Shown here piece by piece: positions 52,766 through 61,817 of a stretch of 64,000 nt of DNA. A program made the position numbers and the translations under genes. The notes beneath the pieces are model-generated. The model worked only from the letters and a program-made list of their open reading frames with translations, made no database searches and had not been told where the DNA came from. Location: contig DASRAJ010000151.1 of assembly GCA_035638255.1 (NCBI GenBank), positions 1 to 64,000 on the forward strand. Direction: 5' to 3'. Source of the stretch: DASRAJ01 sp035638255. Its GTDB lineage: Bacteria; Bacteroidota; Bacteroidia; Chitinophagales; UBA10324. Each line of letters starts with the position of its first letter. Position 1 is the first letter of the stretch.

Positions 52766-54268
52766 CTACTGGCTCAGGATGATAGTGGAATAGGGGAGAA
52801 GCGTGAGTTCGTTTTTCTTCAGGTGAATTTTTTTGGGGGAAGAAAAAATTTGACGGGAATAAATTGCCAAGGCCTCTGGTAATATGAGTGTGATTTCTTG
52901 CCCTGAAAGATTATGAATGATGAGCAGCTCGCCTTCGCCGCGCGTGTATGACAGCAGTTGTGAATTTTTCAAATCAAGAGCGGCCAAATGACGGGAAGTA
53001 AGCGCATCATTTTCTTTTCGCAGCGCAATTAATTTCCTGTAATGATTGTAAAAAGAGGAATGATCATGCAACTGCGCACTGAGTGGCTTAACAGTTTTAT
53101 CTGTTGAATTGATTCCAACTTCCCAATGTGTTTGCGTTTCTTTTTCATCATCACCCCAGAGAAAGGGTTCCCTGATGAGTGAGTCTGGCTTCTTGCCGCG
53201 CATTCCGATTTCTTCTCCGTAATAAATGAAAGGCGTTCCGGGAAACGTGAGGTAAATACATGCCGCCAGTTTTGCTTTTTCATTGCTTGTGTCAAGATCA
53301 CTCAGGATTCTGTTGTTGTCATGATTGCTGAGGAAAATGGGATCAATGAAGTAGTCAGAATATTTCGCACACTCACTTCTGATTTTCGAAAGCAGTTCTG
53401 CAATGCTGTTATTCTTCTCCTTCTGCAAACTCTTAAGAATTGCCCGTGAAAGCTGAAAGTTGAATGCGCCCGAGAGCGCGGCTGTGTATTGAGCTACGCG
53501 CGCATAGGTATTCCAGCATTCGCCGATGCAGATCACATCAGGTTTCTCATGTTTCAATGAATCAGTAAACTCCTTCCACCACTGTACATTCTTCGCCGGA
53601 TTGTTTGGATCGTAAATGTGCTGCGCTGCATCAAGCCGAAATCCATCTATGCCGGTTTCTTGCAGCCACCATTTTCCAATGGCAATAATTTCTTTTCTCA
53701 CTTCCTGATTGTCAAAATTCAGATCGGGCATTCCTTTCCAGAAGTATGCATAATATTTTTCTTCACTAACCTCGACACCGGAAGGCGGCGTATACCATCC
53801 TCCTTCTTTGGTTGGCGTTGGATTCATGCTCCAAACATAATAGTCGCGATACCTCAAATCATTTTGTACTGCTGCCTTGAACCATGGATGCTGACTGCTT
53901 GTGTGATTCACGACCAAATCCATCAATACCAAAATATTTCTCTTGTGAGCCTCGCTCACCAACTTTTTGAAATCATCGAGGGTGCCATACTTCTCATCCG
54001 CATTAAAATAATCGGTGACGTCATATTTGTGATTGCTTGGTGAAGGATTGAATGGCGTGAGCCACAGTCCGCCGATTCCAAGCTGCTGCAGGTAATCGAG
54101 TTTTTGGGTAATGCCATTCAAGTCACCAATGCCATCACCATTTGAATCATAAAAAGAGCGGATAAAAATTTCATAGAAAACGCGCTGATCACAATCGTGC
54201 ATTACTTCTTGTTCAGGGGAAATCTCATTTGCACCGGATTGAAGTTGACTCTGCGATTGAATAGTCAT
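52766..54268 (-). CDS. Alpha-amylase-family glycoside hydrolase (GH13)
   Basis: 500 aa with no signal peptide, so cytosolic. Conserved regions: FIRSFYDSNGDGIGDLNGI; DLVVNHTS; the nucleophile in GIDGFRLDAAQHIYD; the acid in VICIGECWN; and FLSNHDNNR. It acts on alpha-1,4 glucans, maltodextrin or glycogen fragments. With glgA/glgC at the left end it suggests glycogen turnover, though they are 50 kb apart. A candidate -7 box TAAGTTTG lies at 54312-54319 on the minus strand. Confidence 0.92.
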   Translation of the reverse strand: MTIQSQSQLQSGANEISPEQEVMHDCDQRVFYEIFIRSFYDSNGDGIGDLNGITQKLDYLQQLGIGGLWLTPFNPSPSNHKYDVTDYFNADEKYGTLDDFKKLVSEAHKRNILVLMDLVVNHTSSQHPWFKAAVQNDLRYRDYYVWSMNPTPTKEGGWYTPPSGVEVSEEKYYAYFWKGMPDLNFDNQEVRKEIIAIGKWWLQETGIDGFRLDAAQHIYDPNNPAKNVQWWKEFTDSLKHEKPDVICIGECWNTYARVAQYTAALSGAFNFQLSRAILKSLQKEKNNSIAELLSKIRSECAKYSDYFIDPIFLSNHDNNRILSDLDTSNEKAKLAACIYLTFPGTPFIYYGEEIGMRGKKPDSLIREPFLWGDDEKETQTHWEVGINSTDKTVKPLSAQLHDHSSFYNHYRKLIALRKENDALTSRHLAALDLKNSQLLSYTRGEGELLIIHNLSGQEITLILPEALAIYSRQIFSSPKKIHLKKNELTLLPYSTIILSQ

Positions 54269-54311
54269 AATGAGAATGAATAGGAAAAATTAAAAACAAT
54301 TTCATTGCCTC

Positions 54312-54319
54312 CAAACTTA
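54312..54319 (-). promoter_or_regulatory. Candidate -7 box of the amylase gene
   Basis: The reverse complement of CAAACTTA is TAAGTTTG, an exact TAnnTTTG match about 44 nt before the start codon. No -33 element was found. Confidence 0.4.
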
Positions 54320-54465
54320 GTTTGAATCCGGAAATTTTAATTGCGGGACTTGAATTTCATCATGACAAAGTTCTCACGTTGTTGATGATGCCCGCTTCGG
54401 TAAAAAAAATTGTTTGAAACAGGGACAAATTATTCTTAGTATTGTAATAACAAAACTTCCTTATT

Positions 54466-55872
54466 ATGAAAACAAAAAATCTACTCGTTTGCATCATCCT
54501 TCTCATCACCACACAATTTGTTCATGCGCAAAACCCTGAGATATGGGGTACTACTCAATCCGGCGGCATTTTAAACGGCGGCACCATCTTTAACATGAAG
54601 ACTGACGGATCGGACTTCACAACAGTTCATAACTTTAGTTATCCGAATGGCTGGATGCCCATGGGTAATTTACTCAGGGCAAGTGATGGAAATTTATACG
54701 GTACCTGCTTCGAGGGCGGTGATTATGCAAGTTGTACGCTTTATCGCTACGATCCGGATAATGGAGATTACCTGGATGTTTATGACTTCAACATCATCGA
54801 TGGTGATTATCCTACAAGCGGAGTAGTTGAAAAGGATGGCATCCTATATGGCAATTCTTCTTCCGGCGGTGCCAATTTCGGCGGAGTAATTTATAGTTAT
54901 GATATGGCTACCGGAATTTATACAGACATCTACGATATGTCAATGTCAACCGGGTCTTATCCATACAGCAGCCCTATAGTAGGAACCGATGGCAAACTTT
55001 ATGGAGTTACTGAATCCGGGGGAGCAAATAACCTGGGAACAATTTACAGTTTTGACATTGACAATGGCGTGTATTCTGATCTCTATAATTTTGCGTTCAC
55101 AAGCGGTTCAAATCCTTATGGCGGTCTCATACAGGCCAACGATGGAAAATTATACGGAATGACTTCCATGGGAGGTGCTAATGACGATGGCGTCATTTAC
55201 AGCTTCGACCTTTCTAATAATACCTATGAGAACCTCTATGATTTTGACGGAACAAATGGCGGAGGTCCGAAAGGCACGTTGATGCAGGGAAATGGAAAAC
55301 TCTATGGCCTTACAACCCAGGGCGGAGCCAACAATCATGGCGTTATTTTCAGTGTTGAATTTGATGGAAGCGACTTCACAAATTTGTTTGACTTCAGCAC
55401 TGCTGACGGAACTGCTCCTCTTGGAAACCTGATGTTGGCCGGAACAATTCTCTGCGGAACAACATCATCCGGGGGCGACAATAACTATGGAACTGTTTTC
55501 AACTTCAGTCTTGAAACAGGCAATTACACGAAGCTGCTTGATTTCAATAATACGAACGGCTCAAATCCCAATTGCGGATTTATCACCCTGGGTGATGATG
55601 TTGCAAACGGAGTACAAGCACCGGTAAATGAGAAGTTCTCAGTTTATCCTAATCCTGTTACTCAGTATGCCATTTGCACTATACCTTCCACAATAGATGG
55701 AATGGCGGAGATAATCGTTACTGATGTTTGCGGAAAAGAAATTCTTACGCAGCAGGTTGTCGTCACAAATTCAAAGGTGAGAGTTGAACTTGGCAGTCTT
55801 GCTTCCGGAGTTTACAATTTGGAATTGAAAACCGGTGCTGAAAAGAAAACGGCGAAGCTGGTGAAGGAATAA
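54466..55872 (+). CDS. GloVer-repeat exported protein with T9SS type A sorting domain
   Basis: 468 aa. Signal peptide (MKTKNLLVCIILLITTQFVHAQ), then about nine to ten copies of a 36-40 residue unit such as GKLYGVTESGGANNLGTIYSFD, with landmark LYGxTxxGGANxxGxIYS; this is the tandem GloVer motif. The C-terminus is a T9SS CTD: FSVYPNPVTQYAICTI and VYNLELKTGAEKKTAKLVKE. Presumably a surface beta-propeller-like adhesin or binding protein; role unknown. Intrinsic terminator follows. Confidence 0.9.
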   Translation: MKTKNLLVCIILLITTQFVHAQNPEIWGTTQSGGILNGGTIFNMKTDGSDFTTVHNFSYPNGWMPMGNLLRASDGNLYGTCFEGGDYASCTLYRYDPDNGDYLDVYDFNIIDGDYPTSGVVEKDGILYGNSSSGGANFGGVIYSYDMATGIYTDIYDMSMSTGSYPYSSPIVGTDGKLYGVTESGGANNLGTIYSFDIDNGVYSDLYNFAFTSGSNPYGGLIQANDGKLYGMTSMGGANDDGVIYSFDLSNNTYENLYDFDGTNGGGPKGTLMQGNGKLYGLTTQGGANNHGVIFSVEFDGSDFTNLFDFSTADGTAPLGNLMLAGTILCGTTSSGGDNNYGTVFNFSLETGNYTKLLDFNNTNGSNPNCGFITLGDDVANGVQAPVNEKFSVYPNPVTQYAICTIPSTIDGMAEIIVTDVCGKEILTQQVVVTNSKVRVELGSLASGVYNLELKTGAEKKTAKLVKE

Positions 55873-55912
55873 AAAAATTACAGGCTTAAAATACTGCCTG
55901 AACTCTTTGGTC

Positions 55913-55963
55913 GCGCGCGTTTGTTGAGCAGGTTTCTGCGAAGCAAACGCGCGCTTCTTTTTC
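55913..55963 (+). terminator. Intrinsic terminator of the GloVer-repeat gene
   Basis: GCGCGCGTTTG (55913-55923) pairs perfectly with CAAACGCGCGC (55944-55954), and an inner GCAG/CTGC pair extends the stem; TTCTTTTTC follows. About 40 nt after the stop codon. Confidence 0.85.
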
Positions 55964-56046
55964 ATTGCTTTATTCGGAATCCACAATAAGAGCAATTTAT
56001 TCTCAATTTCCGATTCATGAGAAATGGAGGTCTTTTTTTTGGTGCT

Positions 56047-56541
56047 CTAAAAATGCGCAGCCACCGATTCTCCAATAACGTGATTTTCCACTCTCTGGAA
56101 TACAAACCTGTTGTCATCAAACTTATAAACTATTCTGTAACTGCCGTAGTTGACATTATTTGTATCTCGCTGCTTTTTCTTGTGAGAAACAAAGGAAGGA
56201 GAAAATGAAACAGAGAATTCTCCATTCTCATACCTGAGAGGAAGCACTTTGTAAAGAATGATCCCCTGGTGAGTTTTTAAGTAAGTGGAAATATCCGCAG
56301 ACTTAAATTTTATGAATACCGTGTGCGCGCTTTGTAACAGCAAGCTGTCTGTTAACCTGTTGTCATCTTCAATATAAAGAGTGTCAAGTATTACTCCATG
56401 ATCTCTTTGTTCGAAGTTGACGTATTGCGTCAAAGCCTGGTAATAAATGTTCTTATCGTTGTTTGCCTCTGTTGTGCTTGCGATTTGGCTGTAAGAGTGG
56501 CTGATGAACAGAATAAGCATCAAAGTAAATAGTACTTTCAT
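56047..56541 (-). CDS. Small exported protein of unknown function
   Basis: 164 aa with a signal peptide (MKVLFTLMLILFISHSYSQ). The mature domain is a mix of strands and charged loops (ILYKVLPLRYENGEFSVSF and SYRIVYKFDDNRFVFQRVE). Family not recognised. It is convergent with the GloVer gene and unlinked to the sulfatase. Confidence 0.7.
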   Translation of the reverse strand: MKVLFTLMLILFISHSYSQIASTTEANNDKNIYYQALTQYVNFEQRDHGVILDTLYIEDDNRLTDSLLLQSAHTVFIKFKSADISTYLKTHQGIILYKVLPLRYENGEFSVSFSPSFVSHKKKQRDTNNVNYGSYRIVYKFDDNRFVFQRVENHVIGESVAAHF

Positions 56542-56821
56542 AATATATGTGGTGTGCCGTTAACATGAGGACCTTCGATGGTCATTTCATGGGTGCGGGA
56601 GTCATACGAACGCATGACGTTATTTGTTTCCCCGTTGGGAAAATTTTCCAAAATAAAAATGAGGGATAAGAAATAAAAGCTGCGTTACAAGAAAACAGGT
56701 GGAGTACACTTATTTCGCCTGCGTACACCTCTGACTCCTGAAGGAGAACTCCTTTCGCACTCGTTAGCGGTAGCTGCTTCCCGATGAATGAGCACCTTAA
56801 GGCCGCACTTTTTTTTCTCAG

Positions 56822-58510
56822 CTACTCTTTCACAATCAGTTTCGATTGGGCGATCATTCCGTTTTCAACTTTTACTGCATAAATACCGGCAGCAAGCTGG
56901 TTCACCGGCAACTGAACGGCCTTATTTTTTTGACCGAAAGAAAAATGAATCCGCTTTTCTTCCAGCACTTGCCCCTCCATATCAGTAATCGCGATCTTCA
57001 CGCTGCCGGAAAATGATGCAGGAAGATTCACCGACAGAATTTCATTTACAGGATCAGGTGAAACTGTGAATGAAATATTTTCATCTGCAACGGGTGAAGA
57101 AAGGTAAGTTGTATCCACATTAAGAAGACTGCATGCTATCACGGTATCATTCGCCGGATCATCGCTGAGTATCATCCTTAGGCTATCAAGCTTGTGGCGA
57201 TAGGTTTCAATTAGTGAAGCGTAAACCGGGTTGAAAATCTGATTGGTGTCCTCCTTCGGATCATTTATCAAATCATAAAACTCTTCTGTGGTTTGATCGC
57301 AGGATGACCTGATATACTTGTATTCCAAACTCCGCACTGCGCGGAAATCAGGAATGCCCGGCTGCAGGCTGTCATTGAAATATTCAAACAAAAATTCTTT
57401 GCGGTGCTGTTGTCCTGTTGCCAGATCACGCATAGAAATTCCATCGTCATTAAAAGTGTCAATAACCGAAGCTGCATCGAGTAGTGTAATGAACAAGTCA
57501 ACATTGAGTGTAATCTCATCGCTCACCACGGTGTTCGGAGCAAACCATGCAGGATAGCGAACAAACAGCGGCACGTGCATGGATTCTTCATACGCCAAAC
57601 GCTTCCTTTCCATGTGGTGATCACCGATAAACACTCCGTTATCACTCGTGAAAATGATCAGGGTGCTGTCAAGCAAGTTTTGATTTTCAAGAATTGTAAA
57701 AACTGAATCGAGACCGACTTCAACGGCAATCAAATCTTCATAATACGTTTGAATATCATCAACACAGGTTGCAGAATCTGACTGGTAAAGATTATCGAGG
57801 TAGATGTAGTTCGGATAGTTTTTCGTGTAACCATTGAAGTTGGAAGGGAAGGGGACGGTCTCGCTGTGATACGCATTTACATATCCCGGGTATGCCACAT
57901 AAGCAGGATGCGGAGCTTTGGGAGTGAAGATCAGGAAAAACGGTTTATCCGGCGGAACTGATTCCAAAAAATGAATTGCAAAATCATTGATCGCCACCGA
58001 AACATTTTCATTGAGCAGCGTGTCAGTTCCGTTGAGGTCAAAAATTTTCGGACTATAATTTCCCTGGCCATTATACGCGCAATAGTAGTTGAAGTCAGAG
58101 GAAGGAAATGCGTTGAACGAGTTGATGAACTTCCCTACTAAACCGGTGTAATAACCATTCTCACGCAGGATGCGTGCAATGGTGAGCGTTGCGGTGTCAT
58201 AAGTTTGCGTGTTAAAGATGAAGCCATTGTTATGAGGATATTTTCCGGTGAATATCGAAACTCTGCTCGGCTCACAGAGTGAGAGCACGACGTAATCATT
58301 TTTGAAGTTCGCTCCTTCATCTGCAATGCGATTGATGGTGGGAGTAAGAAACCAGGAAGGTCCTCCTGTGGCAGCGTAATCCTGGTAGCGGCCATCATCA
58401 ACGATCACGAGCAGGATGTTGGGCTTCGAAGAATTTTGGGCGAAGGATTCTTCCTTCCATATCAATGAAATAAAAATTATGAGGAGAATTCGTGCCGAAA
58501 GATTTTTCAT
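56822..58510 (-). CDS. Exported sulfatase with T9SS type A sorting domain
   Basis: 562 aa. Signal peptide (about 1-25), sulfatase domain with metal-binding IVDDGRYQDYA (Asp38/Asp39) and the formylglycine motif LSLCEPSRVSIFTGKYPHNNG, Cys79 being the residue converted to formylglycine. Later DNGVFIGDHHMERKR supplies the second half of the active site. The C-terminal CTD reads FTVSPDPVNEILSVNLPASF and IYAVKVENGMIAQSKLIVKE. It probably removes sulfate from an extracellular sulfated glycan. An anaerobic or aerobic maturase is not in the window. Confidence 0.93.
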   Translation of the reverse strand: MKNLSARILLIIFISLIWKEESFAQNSSKPNILLVIVDDGRYQDYAATGGPSWFLTPTINRIADEGANFKNDYVVLSLCEPSRVSIFTGKYPHNNGFIFNTQTYDTATLTIARILRENGYYTGLVGKFINSFNAFPSSDFNYYCAYNGQGNYSPKIFDLNGTDTLLNENVSVAINDFAIHFLESVPPDKPFFLIFTPKAPHPAYVAYPGYVNAYHSETVPFPSNFNGYTKNYPNYIYLDNLYQSDSATCVDDIQTYYEDLIAVEVGLDSVFTILENQNLLDSTLIIFTSDNGVFIGDHHMERKRLAYEESMHVPLFVRYPAWFAPNTVVSDEITLNVDLFITLLDAASVIDTFNDDGISMRDLATGQQHRKEFLFEYFNDSLQPGIPDFRAVRSLEYKYIRSSCDQTTEEFYDLINDPKEDTNQIFNPVYASLIETYRHKLDSLRMILSDDPANDTVIACSLLNVDTTYLSSPVADENISFTVSPDPVNEILSVNLPASFSGSVKIAITDMEGQVLEEKRIHFSFGQKNKAVQLPVNQLAAGIYAVKVENGMIAQSKLIVKE

Positions 58511-58538
58511 AAGGTGAGGAGACCGATAACTAAGTTTT

Positions 58539-60146
58539 TCATTCTCCTTTCACAAATTTACCAACTTCATTCTCACCAGTTTTTTTGTTGATGATTTGAA
58601 GAGTATAAAATCCATCAATCAATGCAGTGGTATTGAGTTGCGCTTGTGTGTTTATGAAAGTGGTTGGCAGCGCTATCATTCTTCCCTGCAAATCATACAC
58701 ACGAATGATGGCTTCATTGTTGGATGTTGCTAAGTTGATGATGAGTTGTGATTGTACTGGATTGGGGTGAAGGGAAATTGAATCGTTTGGTGGAGAAATA
58801 AACGCTGTTGGTATATCGCTCGATAATTTCACAATCCAATAATCAGAATAAAAGATTGTGTCAGCACCATAGTACATTACATAATAGCCCTCATGCCACC
58901 CGGTAACATCGCCATCATTGGAAATGGAATTTCCAGCAACAATAAAACCATTATCAGAGGTTTGTTGAACGGCAAAGGTTAAATCACCACGACTTCCCCC
59001 TAAGCATTTTTGCCAAATTAAATTTCCGTTGGTATCTAATCGTATGAGCCAGTAATCTAAGAAACCGTGATTTCCGGAAACATCACCGTTATTGGATACA
59101 GGTGATCCTGCAATAATAAATCCGCCGTCGGAAGTTAGTTGAATGGAATAAGCCCGATCATCAGAGGTTCCTCCTAAAGATTTTTGCCACACTATATTTC
59201 CATCCATATCTATTTTCACGATCCAATAATCACAACTACCATGATTTCCTGAAACATTCCCATCATTTGAAAAAGAGTGTCCTGCAACAATAAAACTGCC
59301 GTCAGTGGCTTGTTGAATGGAATACCCTTGCTCATTATCACTTCCTCCCAAAGACTTTTGCCATTCTAAATTTCCAATTGAACTTAACTTTACGATCCAA
59401 TAATCGCTGCCTCCGTGATTACCTGATACATCAAAGTCATTTGAAAAAGAATATCCTGCAACAACGAAACCACCGTCTGTAGTTGTTGAAATGGAATGTG
59501 CCTGATCATTAGCACTCCCTCCCAAACATTTTTGCCATTCTAAATTTCCCTCCGTATCTAATTTAACAATCCAGTAATCTCCATAACCATGATTTCCTGA
59601 AACATCACCATCATTTGAAAAAGAAAAACCCGCAACAATAAATCCACTGTCGGTTGTTTGCTGAACGGATTGCGCTTGGTCATTCCCACTCCCCCCCAGG
59701 GATTTTTGCCAAACTAATGCACCAGACATATCTAATTTCACAATCCAGTAATCATCATTACCATGATTTCCCGTGACATCACCGTCAATAGAATTAGACC
59801 ATCCCGCAATAATAAATCCACCTTCTAAGGTTTGTTGTATTGAGTATGCAAAATCACCCGCACTACCTCCAAAAGATTTTTGCCATATAATATTTCCGGC
59901 TGAATCTAATTTCACAATCCACACATCATGATAACCATGATTCCCTGAAACATCCCCATTATTTGACATAGATGATCCTGCAACAATAAATCCGCCGTCT
60001 ATAGTTTGCTGAACAGAATATCCAAAGTCATCACTATTCCCTCCCAGACATTTCGCCCATTCAATCGAAGGCACCACTTGTGCATGAATCGAGGACGTTG
60101 CAGTGAATACTATAAGAAAAAGAAAACCCCGAAAGATATTTTTCAT
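58539..60146 (-). CDS. Seven-repeat T9SS beta-propeller-like protein, paralog 1
   Basis: 535 aa. Signal peptide, then seven 58-residue repeats with the pattern DGGFIVAGxSxSNDGDVSGN, HGxxDYWIVKLD, GNLxWQKSLGG and AxSIQQT, and a C-terminal T9SS CTD (SLHPNPVQSQLIINL; VYDLQGRMIALPTTF; EVGKFVKGE). The N-terminal partial unit IEWAKCLGGNSDDFGYSVQQ and the final DYWIVKLSS would complete one blade, a typical closure. Seven units suggest a seven-bladed propeller. The last repeat carries an insert (GWHEGYYVMYYGADTIFYSD). Function unknown; probably surface-located. Confidence 0.85.
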   Translation of the reverse strand: MKNIFRGFLFLIVFTATSSIHAQVVPSIEWAKCLGGNSDDFGYSVQQTIDGGFIVAGSSMSNNGDVSGNHGYHDVWIVKLDSAGNIIWQKSFGGSAGDFAYSIQQTLEGGFIIAGWSNSIDGDVTGNHGNDDYWIVKLDMSGALVWQKSLGGSGNDQAQSVQQTTDSGFIVAGFSFSNDGDVSGNHGYGDYWIVKLDTEGNLEWQKCLGGSANDQAHSISTTTDGGFVVAGYSFSNDFDVSGNHGGSDYWIVKLSSIGNLEWQKSLGGSDNEQGYSIQQATDGSFIVAGHSFSNDGNVSGNHGSCDYWIVKIDMDGNIVWQKSLGGTSDDRAYSIQLTSDGGFIIAGSPVSNNGDVSGNHGFLDYWLIRLDTNGNLIWQKCLGGSRGDLTFAVQQTSDNGFIVAGNSISNDGDVTGWHEGYYVMYYGADTIFYSDYWIVKLSSDIPTAFISPPNDSISLHPNPVQSQLIINLATSNNEAIIRVYDLQGRMIALPTTFINTQAQLNTTALIDGFYTLQIINKKTGENEVGKFVKGE

Positions 60147-60182
60147 TTCATAAAATTTTGAAACTGCAAATTGAAAATTATT

Positions 60183-61790
60183 TCATTCTTGCTTCACAAA
60201 TTTACCCACTTCATACTCACCGGTTTTCTTGTTGCTGATTTGAAGGGTGTAAAATCCATCGGGCAAAGAAGTAGTGTTGAGTTGCACTTGCGTGTTTGTG
60301 AAAGTTGTTGGCAGTGCAATCATTCTTCCCTGTAAATCATACACACGAATGATGGCTTTATTGGCGGGTGCTGATAAGTTAATGTAGAGTTGGATATGTA
60401 CAGGGTTGGGGTAAAGAGAAACGAAATTCGTTGATAAAGAAGAAATTCCCGAGGGGGTATCAGGTGATAATTTCACAATCCAGTAATCATCATGACCATA
60501 ATTTTCACTCACATCACCACTCGCAGACTCGGAAGCAGCGGCAATAATAAAACCGCTGTCGCTAGTTTGCTGGATTGAAAATGCACCCTGATTGAAAATT
60601 CCTCCCAAACATTTTTGCCATAGTAAATTTCCATTCACATCTACTTTTACGATCCAGGCATCAGCAGAACCATGATTTGCCGAAACATCATCATTATTAG
60701 AAAAAGAATATCCTGCAATAATAAATCCGTCATCGGTAGTTTGTTGAACTGAATACGCTACATCCTCATCGTATCCTCCTAAAGTTTTTTGCCAGAGCAA
60801 ATTTCCGCCTGTATCTAATTTCACGATCCAGTAATCATTACAACCGTAGGAAAACATATCACAACCATGCCATCCTGAAACATCGCCATTATTTGATATA
60901 GATTGCCCTGCAATAATAAATTCACCATCAGTAGTTTGTTGAACAGAATGTGCATAATCGAAGTAACTACCTCCTAAAGATTTTTGCCATACTAAATTTC
61001 CAACGGTATCTAATTTCACAATCCAGTAATCCAACTCGCCATGATTTCCTGAAACTTCACCATCATTGGAAAGGGAGTAGCCTGCGACAATGTATCCGCC
61101 GTCAGTAGTTTGTTGAATATCATTCGCTTCTTCACCATCACTTCCGCCTAAGGATTTTTGCCAAACAATATTTCCACCAGTATCTAATTTCACAATCCAA
61201 TAGTCATAACTGCCATGATTGCCTGAAACATCACCATCATCGGAAGAGGAATGTCCTGCAACAATAAATCCTCCATCGGTAGTTTGTTGAATCGCTTTAG
61301 CTACATCATCATTACTTCCGCCTAAACATTTTTGCCATATTAAATCTCCACTCGCATCTAATTTCAAGATCCAGTAATCACCAAAGTAATAGCCACCGTG
61401 ATTTCCTGAAACATCACCATCATCGGAAAAAGAAGATCCTGCAACAATAAATCCGCCGTCTGAAGTTTGTTGAACGGAATTTGCTTGCTCATTATCACTC
61501 CCTCCCAGGGACTTTTGCCAAACTAAATTTCCAGCTGTATCTAATTTTACGATCCAGTAGTCACGACCTCCGTGATTTCCTGAAACATCAATATCATTTG
61601 ACTCGGAAAATCCTGCCACAATAAATCCACCATCGGTGGTTTGGTGAATAGAAGAAGAAAAATCCTCTACACTTCCACCAAAAGATTTTTCCCATTCAAT
61701 AGAAGGTGTTACCTGTGCATAAAGTGTGCACGCCGCATTTAGCGCAGCAACAAAAACAAAACCCGGTATAAGTTTTTTCATACCACGCAT
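60183..61790 (-). CDS. Seven-repeat T9SS beta-propeller-like protein, paralog 2
   Basis: 535 aa, same architecture: signal peptide, seven repeats (landmarks DGGFIVAGFSES, DGGFIVAGSSFS, DGGFIVAGHSSS, DGGYIVAGYSLS, DGEFIIAGQSIS, DDGFIIAGYSFS, DSGFIIAAASES) and a T9SS CTD (SLYPNPVHIQLYINL, YEVGKFVKQE). Repeat five has an insert with two cysteines (GWHGCDMFSYGCNDYW), a possible disulfide. It lies 36 bp from paralog 1 and 27 bp from paralog 3, all same strand, so an operon-like tandem array. Confidence 0.85.
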   Translation of the reverse strand: MRGMKKLIPGFVFVAALNAACTLYAQVTPSIEWEKSFGGSVEDFSSSIHQTTDGGFIVAGFSESNDIDVSGNHGGRDYWIVKLDTAGNLVWQKSLGGSDNEQANSVQQTSDGGFIVAGSSFSDDGDVSGNHGGYYFGDYWILKLDASGDLIWQKCLGGSNDDVAKAIQQTTDGGFIVAGHSSSDDGDVSGNHGSYDYWIVKLDTGGNIVWQKSLGGSDGEEANDIQQTTDGGYIVAGYSLSNDGEVSGNHGELDYWIVKLDTVGNLVWQKSLGGSYFDYAHSVQQTTDGEFIIAGQSISNNGDVSGWHGCDMFSYGCNDYWIVKLDTGGNLLWQKTLGGYDEDVAYSVQQTTDDGFIIAGYSFSNNDDVSANHGSADAWIVKVDVNGNLLWQKCLGGIFNQGAFSIQQTSDSGFIIAAASESASGDVSENYGHDDYWIVKLSPDTPSGISSLSTNFVSLYPNPVHIQLYINLSAPANKAIIRVYDLQGRMIALPTTFTNTQVQLNTTSLPDGFYTLQISNKKTGEYEVGKFVKQE

Positions 61791-61817
61791 TTATAAAATT
61801 GTAAACTCGAAATTCTC